A stretch of 64,000 bases of DNA from Amoebophrya sp. A120. Lineage: Eukaryota > Sar > Dinophyceae > Syndiniales > Amoebophryaceae. Every line of letters begins with the position of its first letter. Positions within the stretch are counted from its first letter, which is position 1. The notes under the pieces were generated by a model. It saw nothing but the letters and a program-made list of their open reading frames with translations. It was not told where the DNA came from and searched no databases. The stretch spans positions 2,472,466 to 2,536,465 of the forward strand of contig CAJINV010000010.1 in NCBI GenBank assembly GCA_905178155.1, written 5' to 3'. Below, piece by piece: positions 56,601 to 63,171 of this stretch. The position numbers and the translations under genes are program-made.

Positions 56601-57263
56601 AGTTTTTTTCTTGCATAGGACAAGGATCTCCAGAACAAGGATCTCCAGGACTTCCTGCGCGACGAGATGGGGTTGGGGGTTGATGTCACCGTATCAAATG
56701 TAAAAGTCCCTGGATGTCTGGAAGAGTCATGCTGTTTTTGCATGACACAGAAGGTCGTCTAGCATGGAAGCTCTAGCATCACAGGGTTCGAGAAGCTTCC
56801 GCAATGCCGAACCCGCATGAGAAATCCCCCATTTATTTGGTGACAGAAAGTCGGCAGCTTTTGCTACGTATGCATGAGAGATTTTTCTGTGTTCTAAAAT
56901 GCGCATCACAAGTTCGGACACTTCCAGACATCCAGACACTTTTGCATTTCATACACCGTGGCGGGAAGAACGAACGAGATCATGAAGACCACGACGCACA
57001 AGAGTAGAAGTACAACTTCAACTTCATCTTCCAATCGGCGGCCGCTGCAGGAAACCGCCGCTGCAGGTTTGGGATTGGAAAGCAAAGATGACGCTTTTGG
57101 CGTTTCCATGGGACCCAAAGCGAAGGCGAATTTTTCAATACCTGTGGTATCCCATTTGAAAACGTTTGAACACGTCGTGTCAAACGACACCAGAGTTGTT
57201 TTCAGATTCAGTTCTTGTGCATCAGAGATCCAGAATTTATCAGACCACGACCCTCACGCATGA
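35605..57263 (+). CDS. Giant gene, about 50 exons, unknown membrane protein (5' end unresolved)
   Basis: Removing 49 introners joins about 50 exons into one frame of about 1,800 codons that ends at TGA (57261-57263). I checked the reading phase at every junction. The longest exon is 38114-38830; the shortest is 11 nt (45708-45718). No start codon was found: the frame opens after TAA at 35602. A run of nine A at 36057-36065 shifts the frame, and one A fewer would restore it. Membrane segments lie near 36970 (AIFVIAFSAF) and 52920 (AVLLVLLVSALAIGGVLV, then a CRACC motif). A domain is present twice (about 38400-39660 and 40000-44950), sharing YFNDTLASPK, ELTVGALKAFLP, GYQVCA-GCH and AKC-EDLQVSKIIE. 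Near 51711 a 20-residue YRPEQYD repeat occurs twice. I do not recognise the family. The junction at 52.2-52.6 kb is the weakest and could instead separate two genes. Confidence 0.6.
35727..35978. mobile_element. Introner family A, giant gene
   Basis: The flanks ATTGA/CTCCT do not match. Removing the element plus 5 bp nevertheless keeps an open frame across it. Confidence 0.75.
36057..36065 (+). other. A9 homopolymer with apparent frameshift
   Basis: Upstream codons are GC-rich in one frame (REIYRFFPWQG), and downstream codons in another (VKKYKLVFFSKMN). Eight A would join them. Confidence 0.6.
36094..36303. mobile_element. Introner family J, giant gene
   Basis: Ends TATGGAGAGAAAAAAG and CTTTTTTTGTTCCATA. 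Target duplication TCTTC. Phase 0. Confidence 0.85.
36361..36639. mobile_element. Introner family B, giant gene
   Basis: Target duplication CCAAG. Phase 1. Confidence 0.9.
36713..36961. mobile_element. Introner family E, giant gene
   Basis: Target duplication GTGCA. Phase 0. Confidence 0.9.
37077..37411. mobile_element. Introner family C, giant gene
   Basis: The flanks AGGAC/TCCGC do not match and the right end is GACA instead of GATA, but the frame is kept with the usual element-plus-5 removal. Phase 2. Confidence 0.75.
37495..37781. mobile_element. Introner family B, giant gene
   Basis: Target duplication GCGCT/GGGCT. Phase 2. Confidence 0.85.
37848..38108. mobile_element. Introner family A, giant gene
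   Basis: Target duplication CGACC. Phase 0. Confidence 0.9.
38831..39142. mobile_element. Introner family C, giant gene, domain copy 1
   Basis: Target duplication ACTGC. Phase 0. Confidence 0.9.
39248..39507. mobile_element. Introner family A, giant gene, domain copy 1
   Basis: Target duplication GGATT/GGAGT. Phase 1. It occupies the same codon position as the family-D introner at 44598 in domain copy 2. Confidence 0.85.
39658..39981. mobile_element. Introner family B, giant gene, domain copy 1
   Basis: Diverged left end (TATCGAAAGTAAAG). Target duplication AGCTC/AGCTT. Phase 2. Confidence 0.85.
40086..40234. mobile_element. Introner family D, giant gene
   Basis: Target duplication GTTTC. 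Phase 2. The right end is GGACA. Confidence 0.85.
40272..40538. mobile_element. Introner family A, giant gene, domain copy 2
   Basis: Target duplication CCGCG/CCACG. Phase 1. The left arm has a small internal duplication (GTCTCGTCTGGG). Confidence 0.85.
40570..40883. mobile_element. Introner family G, giant gene, domain copy 2
   Basis: Ends AGGATCGAAATCGACAAAAT and ATTTTGTCGATTTCGATCCT. Target duplication CCTCT. Phase 0. It interrupts YFNDTLAS|PKDW; domain copy 1 has no intron here. Confidence 0.9.
40977..41246. mobile_element. Introner family B, giant gene, domain copy 2
   Basis: Target duplication TTGCG. Phase 1. Absent from domain copy 1. Confidence 0.9.
41265..41517. mobile_element. Introner family A, giant gene, domain copy 2
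   Basis: Target duplication TGTCA. Phase 2. The exon before it is only about 13 nt. Absent from domain copy 1. Confidence 0.9.
42085..43510. other. Unrelated DNA inserted in a family-G introner
   Basis: Base composition and motifs differ from the introner. It includes a weak minus-strand frame at 42635-42958 (107 codons, no domain) and a TTGGCGAA tandem array at its right end. The origin is unknown. Confidence 0.55.
43140..43415. repeat. TTGGCGAA tandem array
   Basis: About a dozen degenerate units of 20-25 bp, such as GTTGGCGAACGTTAAACG and GTTGGCGAAAAGTAAGG. Confidence 0.7.
43619..43943. mobile_element. Introner family C, giant gene, domain copy 2
   Basis: Target duplication ACTTG. Phase 1. 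Confidence 0.9.
44018..44335. mobile_element. Diverged introner family A, giant gene, domain copy 2
   Basis: Left flank GGTCA; the matching GGTCA lies beyond the adjacent M element (44557-44561). The two together behave as one intron. Phase 1. Confidence 0.7.
44336..44552. mobile_element. Family M-like introner adjoining an A introner
   Basis: Ends TATCACAGGAAAAAATTGTC and GACACTTTTTCCTTGTGATA. It sits directly against the right end of the A element, so it probably inserted into the introner edge. Confidence 0.65.
44598..44752. mobile_element. Introner family D, giant gene, domain copy 2
   Basis: Target duplication GGATT. Phase 1. Same site as the family-A introner of domain copy 1 at 39248. 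Confidence 0.9.
45016..45343. mobile_element. Introner family C, giant gene
   Basis: Target duplication TGCGC. Phase 1. Confidence 0.9.
45396..45702. mobile_element. Introner family C, giant gene
   Basis: Target duplication GGGTT. Phase 0. It lies 53 bp after the previous C element. Confidence 0.9.
45719..45930. mobile_element. Introner family N, giant gene
   Basis: Ends AGAAACTGTTTCACTGTGA and TTCACAGTGAAGCAGTCTTT. Target duplication AGATC. Phase 2. Sole member in the window. Confidence 0.85.
45973..46278. mobile_element. Introner family G, giant gene
   Basis: Target duplication GGGAG. Phase 0. Confidence 0.9.
46519..46671. mobile_element. Introner family D, giant gene
   Basis: Target duplication GGGCA. 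Phase 1. Confidence 0.9.
46831..47093. mobile_element. Introner family A, giant gene
   Basis: Target duplication TCCCC/GCCCC. Phase 2. Confidence 0.85.
47143..47393. mobile_element. Introner family A, giant gene
   Basis: Target duplication CCTTG/CCTCG. Phase 1. Confidence 0.85.
47445..47759. mobile_element. Introner family H, giant gene
   Basis: Ends TATTACACTGAAAAATTACA and GGGGGCATTTTTCCCCGCGATA-like. Target duplication CAGCA/GAGCA. Phase 2. Confidence 0.85.
47843..48165. mobile_element. Introner family C, giant gene
   Basis: Starts TACTGTGAGGAAAAATCC instead of TAT. Target duplication ATGTG. Phase 2. Confidence 0.85.
48238..48529. mobile_element. Introner family B, giant gene
   Basis: Target duplication TCGCA. 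Phase 0. Confidence 0.9.
48846..49101. mobile_element. Introner family A, giant gene
   Basis: Target duplication ACGGC/ACGAC. Phase 2. Confidence 0.85.
49235..49480. mobile_element. Introner family E, giant gene
   Basis: Target duplication AGAGA. Phase 1. Confidence 0.9.
49564..50589. mobile_element. Introner family B interrupted by a GC-rich insertion, giant gene
   Basis: Outer ends TATTTTGAGTAAAAACG and CGTTTTTACTCAGGATA are intact. Flanks share AGAAG within an 8-bp window. Phase 1. The B interior stops at about 49737 and resumes near 50470. Confidence 0.8.
49738..50438. mobile_element. About 0.7-kb insertion nested in an introner
   Basis: Bounded by 10-bp inverted repeats TAGTGAGGTC / GACCTCACTA. 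It carries the same 38-nt CCATACCG...CGGTATGG hairpin block (50334-50371) as the element at 32805-33748. It is followed by CCGCCCCGGCGG. GC-rich, no protein recognised. Confidence 0.65.
50618..50928. mobile_element. Introner family C, giant gene
   Basis: Target duplication GCGTT. Phase 0. The preceding exon is about 20 nt. Confidence 0.9.
50996..51248. mobile_element. Introner family A, giant gene
   Basis: Target duplication GACCA. Phase 2. Confidence 0.9.
51452..51706. mobile_element. Introner family A, giant gene
   Basis: The right end is TTGATG instead of TTGATA. Target duplication CGTTG/CGTTA. Phase 2. Confidence 0.8.
51711..51832 (+). repeat. Coding tandem repeat, two units of about 60 bp
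   Basis: Two units encode YRPEQYDARRD(Y)GQRAAPSTG. The second unit lacks the Tyr codon TAT present in the first. Confidence 0.8.
51965..52123. mobile_element. Introner family D, giant gene
   Basis: Flanks TAGTT/TGCTT match at 3 of 5. Phase 0. Confidence 0.8.
52208..52565. mobile_element. Diverged introner family C, giant gene
   Basis: Left end TATCAAAGTGAAAAAAGCCC is clear; right end GGGGGATTTTTTCTCACGAT is diverged and no duplication is found. The exact right edge is uncertain by a few bases. Confidence 0.65.
52617..52910. mobile_element. Introner family A, giant gene
   Basis: Diverged left core (ATGTTTGCGAATCTGG). Target duplication GGTAT. Phase 1. Confidence 0.85.
53262..53540. mobile_element. 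Introner family B with 8-bp duplication, giant gene
   Basis: Flanks share CAGAAAAA (8 bp), not the usual 5. Phase 2. Confidence 0.85.
53592..53909. mobile_element. Introner family H, giant gene
   Basis: Ends GAAAAATGCCCCCACCCCCA and TTGGGGGCGTTTTTC. Target duplication CGCCG. Phase 0. Confidence 0.9.
53993..54314. mobile_element. Introner family C, giant gene
   Basis: Target duplication AAAAT/AAAGT. Phase 0. Confidence 0.85.
54360..54630. mobile_element. Introner family A, giant gene
   Basis: Target duplication CCGAG/CCGGG. Phase 1. Confidence 0.85.
54759..55033. mobile_element. Introner family B, giant gene
   Basis: Target duplication ACCGA. Phase 1. Confidence 0.9.
55069..55275. mobile_element. 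Introner family F, giant gene
   Basis: Target duplication GTGGC. Phase 1. Confidence 0.85.
55302..55525. mobile_element. Introner family M, giant gene
   Basis: Ends AGAAAAAAGCGTTACAGTTA and TAACTGTAACACTTTTTTC. Target duplication TGAGG. Phase 1. The preceding exon is 21 nt. Confidence 0.85.
55603..55854. mobile_element. Introner family A, giant gene
   Basis: Target duplication GCCAC. Phase 1. Confidence 0.9.
56045..56369. mobile_element. Introner family G, giant gene
   Basis: Target duplication CCAAC. Phase 0. Confidence 0.9.
56424..56617. mobile_element. Introner family F, giant gene
   Basis: Target duplication GGACA. Phase 1. Confidence 0.85.
56692..56953. mobile_element. Introner family A variant, giant gene
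   Basis: The core is CCTGGATGTCTGGAA rather than GTCTGGGTCTGG. Target duplication CACCG. Phase 1. Confidence 0.85.
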
Positions 57264-57299
57264 CGATTTATCAATTTATTTCGAGCGAGCATTTGTAAA

Positions 57300-57525
57300 C
57301 TGCTAGTGCAAGAAGTGCAGGTTATTAACTGGGGAGGAGTACACCAGCCGCATTGTGCAAATCCATCTGCTTTTTAACCTTAGTATTATCCTGACTACAG
57401 CATAATTTACAAGTGACAAAACACGACTAGAAATATTGCCTCCTATGGGAACAATGCGGATATTTGTGTTTCTGTAGAAGCTAAAATAAAAATGAAAATC
57501 TGCATGGCAACAACTGTGAGGACTT
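57300..57525. mobile_element. Decayed family-B introner downstream of the giant gene
   Basis: Interior words (CCATCTGCTT, ATCCTGACTACAGCAT, AAAACACGACTAGAAAT, GCATGGCAACAACTGTG) match B members in order, but both ends are lost. Confidence 0.6.
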
Positions 57526-58142
57526 CGCGAGAATGCGTGGGGTCTCCCTCCTTTGCCCGAAGAGGTTTGAGAAGTGAAAGCCGGCCGAGTTCTCACTCCC
57601 TTCCTCGAAGGAAGCTGTTCGGAAAGCGCAGTGAAAAATCGTCGAGCTTTCGTTCCGTTTCTCGAAGCTCTTCGGGAAAGGAAACGGAGCCTCAACGAGT
57701 TTCCCGAAAAACTATCGGGAACGAAATGGAATCTCGCTGACTTTTCACTTCGGGCGAAAACTCCGCGAGCTTTCCTTTCGCTTACCGAGGGGCTTCGGGC
57801 TCCCGAAGACCTTCGACGGTCTCAAGTGATAAGTCAGCGACTTTCAAATCAACCTTCCCGAAGATATGAAAGTCAGTGCCTGAAGCTCTTCGGGCTCCCA
57901 CGCACCTTCTTCGGGAGCTTTAGAAGCACCTTCTGTGATGTTCGGGAGCGCGAATAGAAATGGTCGGGGCTTTTCACTTTTTCCACACACAGACGGAGCG
58001 CGCAACGTCGCTGACTTTCACTCTGGCTGCCCCCGAAGGTAAAAAGCGGGCACCTCGAGACCCGCTCGCCCCACCACAGCTCGCGGGCGAAGTCATTCTT
58101 GCTGCCACCCCTCGAAAGCCTTCGAAAAAGCTCTCCGGCCTT
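57526..58142. repeat. Degenerate CTTCGGGA/GAAGCTC repeat region
   Basis: Many imperfect copies of GAAGCTCTTCGGG and its complement fill about 57550-57960. The open frame at 57574-57957 rests on these repeats and is not called a gene. Confidence 0.5.
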
Positions 58143-58942
58143 CTAAAAAAAAGCCTCCGGTGCGGCGAAATGGTCCTTCAGCTATGAAAGTGCACAACTC
58201 CCCCTGCCCCTCATTTGCATGGCCATGGGATGAACAGCAATACAAACACCAGCACACGTGGAGCCTATGCATGACAAATTTATGCACCTCGTGTAGAAGT
58301 GCTTGTTGGGCTTCGAAAATTTGTCATGCAAACAGTGCCACAGAGATTTTGCATTGCAAATGAGAAGAGGGAGAGTTGTGCACTCTCATATCAACCCCGG
58401 AGACTTGACAAAAGTGGTGTTTTGTGATGTAGAGGAGGCTGCTGTTGTCGTAGCTGCCAGTGGCCTCGGCACGCTGGTCAAAATGTCTTCCCGCGTCACC
58501 AGTCGCGAAGACGGTGCTGCTCCGCCTTTATCAAATGCAAATATGTCTGGGTCTGGAAACTTGTGATGCTGGTTGAGAAAGACGAGGACGCCTCAATTGA
58601 CTTGCAAGCATGACAAGTTTTGGAGGTGCTACAGTCTTGGCTTTTCTGCATGACAAACTGAGCTTCTGCATGACAGGAAAGTGAAGATTTTGGGTAATGT
58701 GCATGACAGACTTGAGAGTCATGTCAGACAAGCATGACAAACCTCCATTCTTCCAGACCCAGACATTTTTGCAGTGCATAGCCTTGCTGATTATACAACT
58801 GTTGTGCCCCCGCCAGGGGTTGATGCGTTGTGCCAGCGCCGTTTGGCGTCGTCTGCAAGTGCGTTTGGTTCGCGACACTAAGCTGGGGCGACATCGATGA
58901 CAGGAGTGGTTGCTGTTGCTGCTGCTGCAATTGCGGTTGCAT
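58143..58942 (-). CDS. Small Gln/Thr/Ser-rich protein, minus strand
   Basis: On the minus strand, exons 58942-58781, 58523-58391 and 58177-58143 join to 109 residues from ATG to TAG, with the frame kept across a family-A and a family-E introner. The first 55 residues are Gln-rich (LQQQQQQP); the rest is Ser/Thr/Ala-rich and ends FAAPEAFF. On the plus strand the middle exon is also open, but it runs into stops on both sides, so the minus strand is preferred. No domain is recognised; the composition suits a disordered regulatory protein (inference). It could be the 3' part of a longer gene. Confidence 0.5.
58183..58390. mobile_element. Introner family E, minus-strand gene
   Basis: Target duplication TCAGC/TCAAC (plus-strand reading). 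Phase 1 in the minus-strand frame. Confidence 0.85.
58529..58780. mobile_element. Introner family A, minus-strand gene
   Basis: Target duplication GCCTT (plus-strand reading). Phase 0 in the minus-strand frame. Confidence 0.9.
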
Positions 58943-59229
58943 ATTAATACTTCAAGTCGAGTGTGTGACGAGGATTTTGCTTCGAAGTCGAGTGTGTTGA
59001 CGCAGATCTATTCGATTCCGAATTTGCTTCGATGAGATAAGTATAAATAAAAGCCTACATGCTGATGAATTCAGCAGGACGAAAGTGATTGGGCTTACGT
59101 TCAGGCTCTTTCCTACCTCCTACGAGAATTAGGCGATCTTGTGAAGAGGTCGCGCTCGACGTGCTGTTGTGGTGCTGATTCTAAAAGAACTGGAGTGACA
59201 AAGAAAAATGGGAACAGAATGAGGTGTAT

Positions 59230-59275
59230 AAGCTAAAAGAAAAATGAAAATCTGCATGGCAACAACTGTGGGGTC
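59230..59275 (+). repeat. Family-B arm fragment
   Basis: AGCTAAAAGAAAAATGAAAA-TCTGCATGGCAACAACTG also occurs near 57479 and 60038. All three begin at the same AGCTAAAA word. Confidence 0.7.
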
Positions 59276-59955
59276 GTCGCTACTTTGCTCGACCACACCC
59301 GCCCGCCCTTGTCTCGGTCGCCTGGGTATGACAGGCGCGCAGATCCTAGCTGCCAGACATATGACGTTTCGCAACTGCTCGAACTCGCCAACGCATGCGC
59401 CGTCGTTGCGCGCCGTTGTTGTGGCGCCCTCGTGCGGCTCTGAATGCAGTTGGTATCGGTTTCACCTCAGCCCCTTGTGTGGTGTTGGCTGTGACTCCGC
59501 CTGCGGGGAAAATCAACACTCGCTCCTCGCGGACCTCCGCCTCCCTCACACGCGCGCATAACATCCGCGGCTCGCGGACCCCGCACATACGAGCGTGCGT
59601 GCAAAGGCTCGCACGAAATCGACGGCATGGGAGGCAGCCTGCTGCCGCAGCTGCTTGCCCATGATCTGCCCTGCGGGGGGGCTCGCGGCTGGCGCTGTCG
59701 CGTCCCCATGTGCATACTGCCTTGACGTGTCGCGGATACCAAGCGCAAATGCGGATAAAGAGGGCGGATAGCTGTAGCTAGCGCTTCGCCCATATCAGCC
59801 GCTTTATCGAGTCTCGTCGAGGGTGGAAATTAACTCGTAACCACCCACCCAAGCCGATGGCTTAACTCGCAAGCAACCAGATGGCGTTACGTTTCTGGGA
59901 GATCCGGGATCCGGGGACGAGCGGGGGGTGGGCGGGCGACGCGGACAGGCCAACC

Positions 59956-60001
59956 AGGCCAACTTCCCATCCACCCGGCCGGGTGGATGGGAAGTTGGCC
60001 T
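59956..60001. repeat. Perfect 46-bp palindrome
   Basis: Left half AGGCCAACTTCCCATCCACC-CGG is followed directly by its exact complement, with no loop. Confidence 0.9.
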
Positions 60002-60037
60002 GCAACTTCTGGTGGGAGGTTTGTTACCCCACTCTAT

Positions 60038-60110
60038 AAGCTAAAATAAGAATGAAAATCTGCATGGCAACAACTGTGGGGTCGTCGTGGGGACGTTTTT
60101 ACACAGGATG
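60038..60110. mobile_element. Truncated family-B introner, right end
   Basis: Ends GTGGGGACGTTTTTACACAGGATG. It directly precedes the open exon at 60111. No left end is found within 2 kb. Confidence 0.65.
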
Positions 60111-61733
60111 CGTGGGAGTGGGCGGCGCTGCTGCAGTGAGTACTTCTAAGAATGCCAAGAACGCTCCTAACCACGAGGGAGGTCCGCCGGCCGTTCGCGG
60201 GAGTAAGGAAGATACTAGCAGTGCTGGCGCCTCTTCTTCTTCGGCTTTTCCAGGGTTGAGTTCATACTCACAGCAGCAGAAATTCGATTCTGCCGAAGTA
60301 GATCCTGTCGCGCCTGAAGTTGATGTACTACACGGCATGAAGATCATCAGGAGCCCTAGTGCACTTCCGGAAGGTATGCAAGAAAAAAGTGTGTAAGTGT
60401 AAGTCTGTGATGCAGAAAATGCAAAACAGTTACACTTGTCATGCTGGACATGCATCAGAAGCTCTTTTTGTACGTGTTTTTACGTACTAGCCGCGCATAA
60501 CAGGAGGCTCTCTCTGTCATGCAGAGAAAACTGATGCTATTCCACCGAGAAAGTGACACTAACACAGTTTTTTTCTTGGATAGAAGGGAGCAGAGGGATA
60601 TTGACCCGCCCCCCACCATATCATGTGCAAAAATGTCGGGGTCTGGAAGGTTGCAGCTTGTGATGCTGTCTTTGGATTCCAAAAGAATCTGTATTGCATG
60701 ACTAGCAAAAGGCGTCCAGTTTATTGTGCTACACGGGGAGAGCATTTCTCATGCGGAATAAGCATCAGAAAGCCTTCTAAAGATCTGGGATGCTAGGGCA
60801 TGCATTACAGACATCATGGGTCATGCAAAATGAAAATATGCAAAAATACGCCCCCTCCTCGGGGGGGGTATAAATTCGGGCGCAATGACAAAAAGAGGCG
60901 GAACGCAGCGAGGAGAGTTGCCTCGCTGACGTTACCGACCCCAAAAAGATCCGTAGCGTAGACGTGCGCACATTGCGCGAGAGATCCAGTAAGCGTATTG
61001 GATGTCCCCCCTCTATTAGATTGTCGTCAAGGATAGTAGCCGATAGCTTTACTGCATTGCCGCCTTCGCGATATTTTTTAGCGGACCCCGCACAAGATCC
61101 CTCATGCGCTTCCCACTTAGTAAGAGTAACACTATGACTAACATTGCAAACACATAGACTCCCCTCGCTTCGGCACACCTCATCTGCCTAGTCGCCCCTA
61201 GGCAGGTGCAGGAATTTTCTGTGTGGGCTTTTTCTGATTAATTATTCCGACAGGGGCTGCGTCTTTTTTTTCTGCCTTGCCAGCAGAGTATGTATGAAAG
61301 GGGGGGGCTGACGGAAGTGGAGCGAGACCTTGGTGCTGGAGCAGGGGACAAGAGTGGAAATGGTACAAACAAAACAAAAGCACCAATATACCCGCGCCAT
61401 CTGCTTAACTGTGTGAATTATTGTGTCGGCCCGGTCCTGTTTAGTCGCAGGTCGGTGTCCGTGAGATCAGAATTCACATGTTAAGTAACGCACACCGGCT
61501 CCTAGATAAAAAAAAATGATGAATTTATATGCGAATGGGGCCCAATCAAAAAAAAAAATATGCATGACAAACCTGGCGATTTTCCAGACCCAGACATTTT
61601 TGCAGTTGATACGCCATCGCACCGGCCGCCCGCCCTGGCAGCACATGATTACTCCACGTCCGCCTTTTCGCCGCCGGCGACTGCCGAGGAATGGGAAAGG
61701 CTACAGATGCTTCGCGGGTACCAAGAGTATTGA
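60111..61733 (+). CDS. Unknown low-complexity protein, 3' part of gene
   Basis: Exons 60111-60374, 60588-60618 and 61617-61733 are open in one frame and end at TGA. The 5' side abuts a truncated B introner, so upstream exons are missing or unrecognised. The protein is Gly/Ala/Ser-rich, then contains VAPEVDVLHGMKIIRSP and a C-terminal AEEWERLQMLRGYQEY helix. No domain is recognised. Introns are a family-F introner and a family-A introner carrying a 0.7-kb retroposed insertion. Confidence 0.5.
60375..60582. mobile_element. Introner family F, 60-kb gene
   Basis: Target duplication GAAGG. Phase 2. Confidence 0.85.
60619..61611. mobile_element. Introner family A split by a later insertion, 60-kb gene
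   Basis: Left arm 60619-60832, right arm from about 61559. Target duplication CACCA/CGCCA. Phase 0. Confidence 0.8.
60843..61554 (+). mobile_element. 712-bp retroposed insertion with A-tail
   Basis: Flanked by AAAATATGCA (60833-60842 and 61555-61564), with a run of ten A at the right junction. The pattern fits LINE-type retroposition of a polyadenylated RNA. The inserted sequence itself is not recognised. Confidence 0.65.
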
Positions 61734-63171
61734 ACCGATTCAGTTTGAAATAGGCTCTTGCTTGTTGGTGCCGCTGGTACCGTGCCACTGCGCGCGGCAC
61801 TAGCGACGCTCCTACAGGTTATTTCAAGAATAGTTCTACATGATCTTTTTGCTTGATTGTATATTTTCTTACTACACGACCCGTTTACGGTTTTTTATGT
61901 TGACGCGAAGATAAGAAGCAATTCACGATTGTCACGTGACGAGTACTAGTTGTAAGGTTATAATTACTGAAAAAAAAAACATTGTTCTTGTACTTCACTT
62001 CAATTTTGTGATGCGCAACATCCAAAGTGATTGCAGCTGTGATGCTGGGCATAATGCATTGACATTGTGCTGCGTCAAGCCATTGCACATTTTTGTAGGC
62101 CGATGTTGAAAAATAAAGAAGAACAAGTTATTTTATTCCAGCATTACAACGATACTGGTCGCAATTCCGATTATTTTTCCCCTCGGTCGTTCTCTGGCTC
62201 ATTTGATGTAAACGTGTGGCAGAGCAACAGCAAGAAGCACCTTTTCGTGTTCTCACAACTACATCTCTGATAATTCAGTGCGAGCAGTCGATTATTCGGG
62301 CGCTGCGACCCGCAAAAAATCATCGAGGAACGACGTCGGTATCATTGGTTTTTTCCTGCGTGCTGATATGCACACACAGTATGAATATTTTCTTTGACAT
62401 CTACTTCTGTCATCAAAAGAATGATCGACCTTATCCACATCCTCCGCCCTGCTTGTGCAGCTGGCTTCCGCGGCCGCCCATAGAGAGTTTCATTGTTGTC
62501 GGTCAAAGAACAAGTAGTACAGAAGTTGTCGTCGAAAATCGATGGATCATTTGAGATGATCATGTTGATGACGTCGTCTCTTGCGAAGATTTATTTCGGT
62601 CTCACCTGCTAAAACTTCTCTCGGATCATCGAAGATCTTCACAGGTGATAGATGTTGCGTCAATTATTATCCTGTGTGGCCCTTTTCAGGAACTACCCAC
62701 CTGTAGTCGATGCTCGTGCAGCTATTTGTAAACTATATATCCCCCACGAAATTATAATGAACTCGAACTCGAAGCGGGACTACAGTTTCTCATGCCAGTT
62801 TGTGGCTCTGGTTCTGGAAAAATAAGAATCTGTGATGGAGGTTTTGTTTCAGTACTTACTACGGTAGTAATTTTTACCCCCGATCATTATGGACACCACT
62901 TTCAGAACATCAAAGACGTGAACAATCGTTGACCCCGGTAAAAATTCGGAAGTGCTCGGTCCTGCTCTTTCTGACATTCCCTTTATTCCTTACTCTTATC
63001 GACACTAACTTACTACCGCACTTGCTTAGCACCGAGAGAATGTTAGTCGCGGTGTAGAAGATGCGGATCCTAGTGGTATTCTCCCAATGTTGGTAGATTA
63101 ATTGCGGAAGTTGTGGGAAATCGAAATCCAAATCTTTAGCAACAGTACAACTAGAACCATATCCCCCACCT
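61734..63171. other. Intergenic region
   Basis: No gene is supported. Around 61990-62060 there are isolated TTGTGATGC and GCTGTGATGC words from a decayed introner. Several AT-rich frames on both strands have no domain. Confidence 0.4.

Larger units (their letters stand above)
58943..60037. other. Intergenic region with a B-arm fragment and a long palindrome
   Basis: No gene is supported. Frames on both strands at 59240-59800 are mutual shadows with no domain. A B-family arm fragment occurs at 59230-59275. Confidence 0.4.

Noticed and set aside
4102..57263. Genome-wide stop-codon reassignment, as in some Amoebophrya
   Set aside because: Genes end cleanly on TAG, TAA or TGA, and the 1113-codon F-box frame has no internal stops; only one suspicious in-frame stop (28651) remains.
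57574..57957. 127-codon plus-strand frame
   Set aside because: It is made of degenerate CTTCGGGA repeats in both orientations; no domain and no introner.
58391..58528. Plus-strand exon encoding a DVEEAAVVVAASGLG-like peptide
   Set aside because: It is open on its own but meets stops after joining across both flanking introners, whereas the minus strand stays open from ATG to stop.
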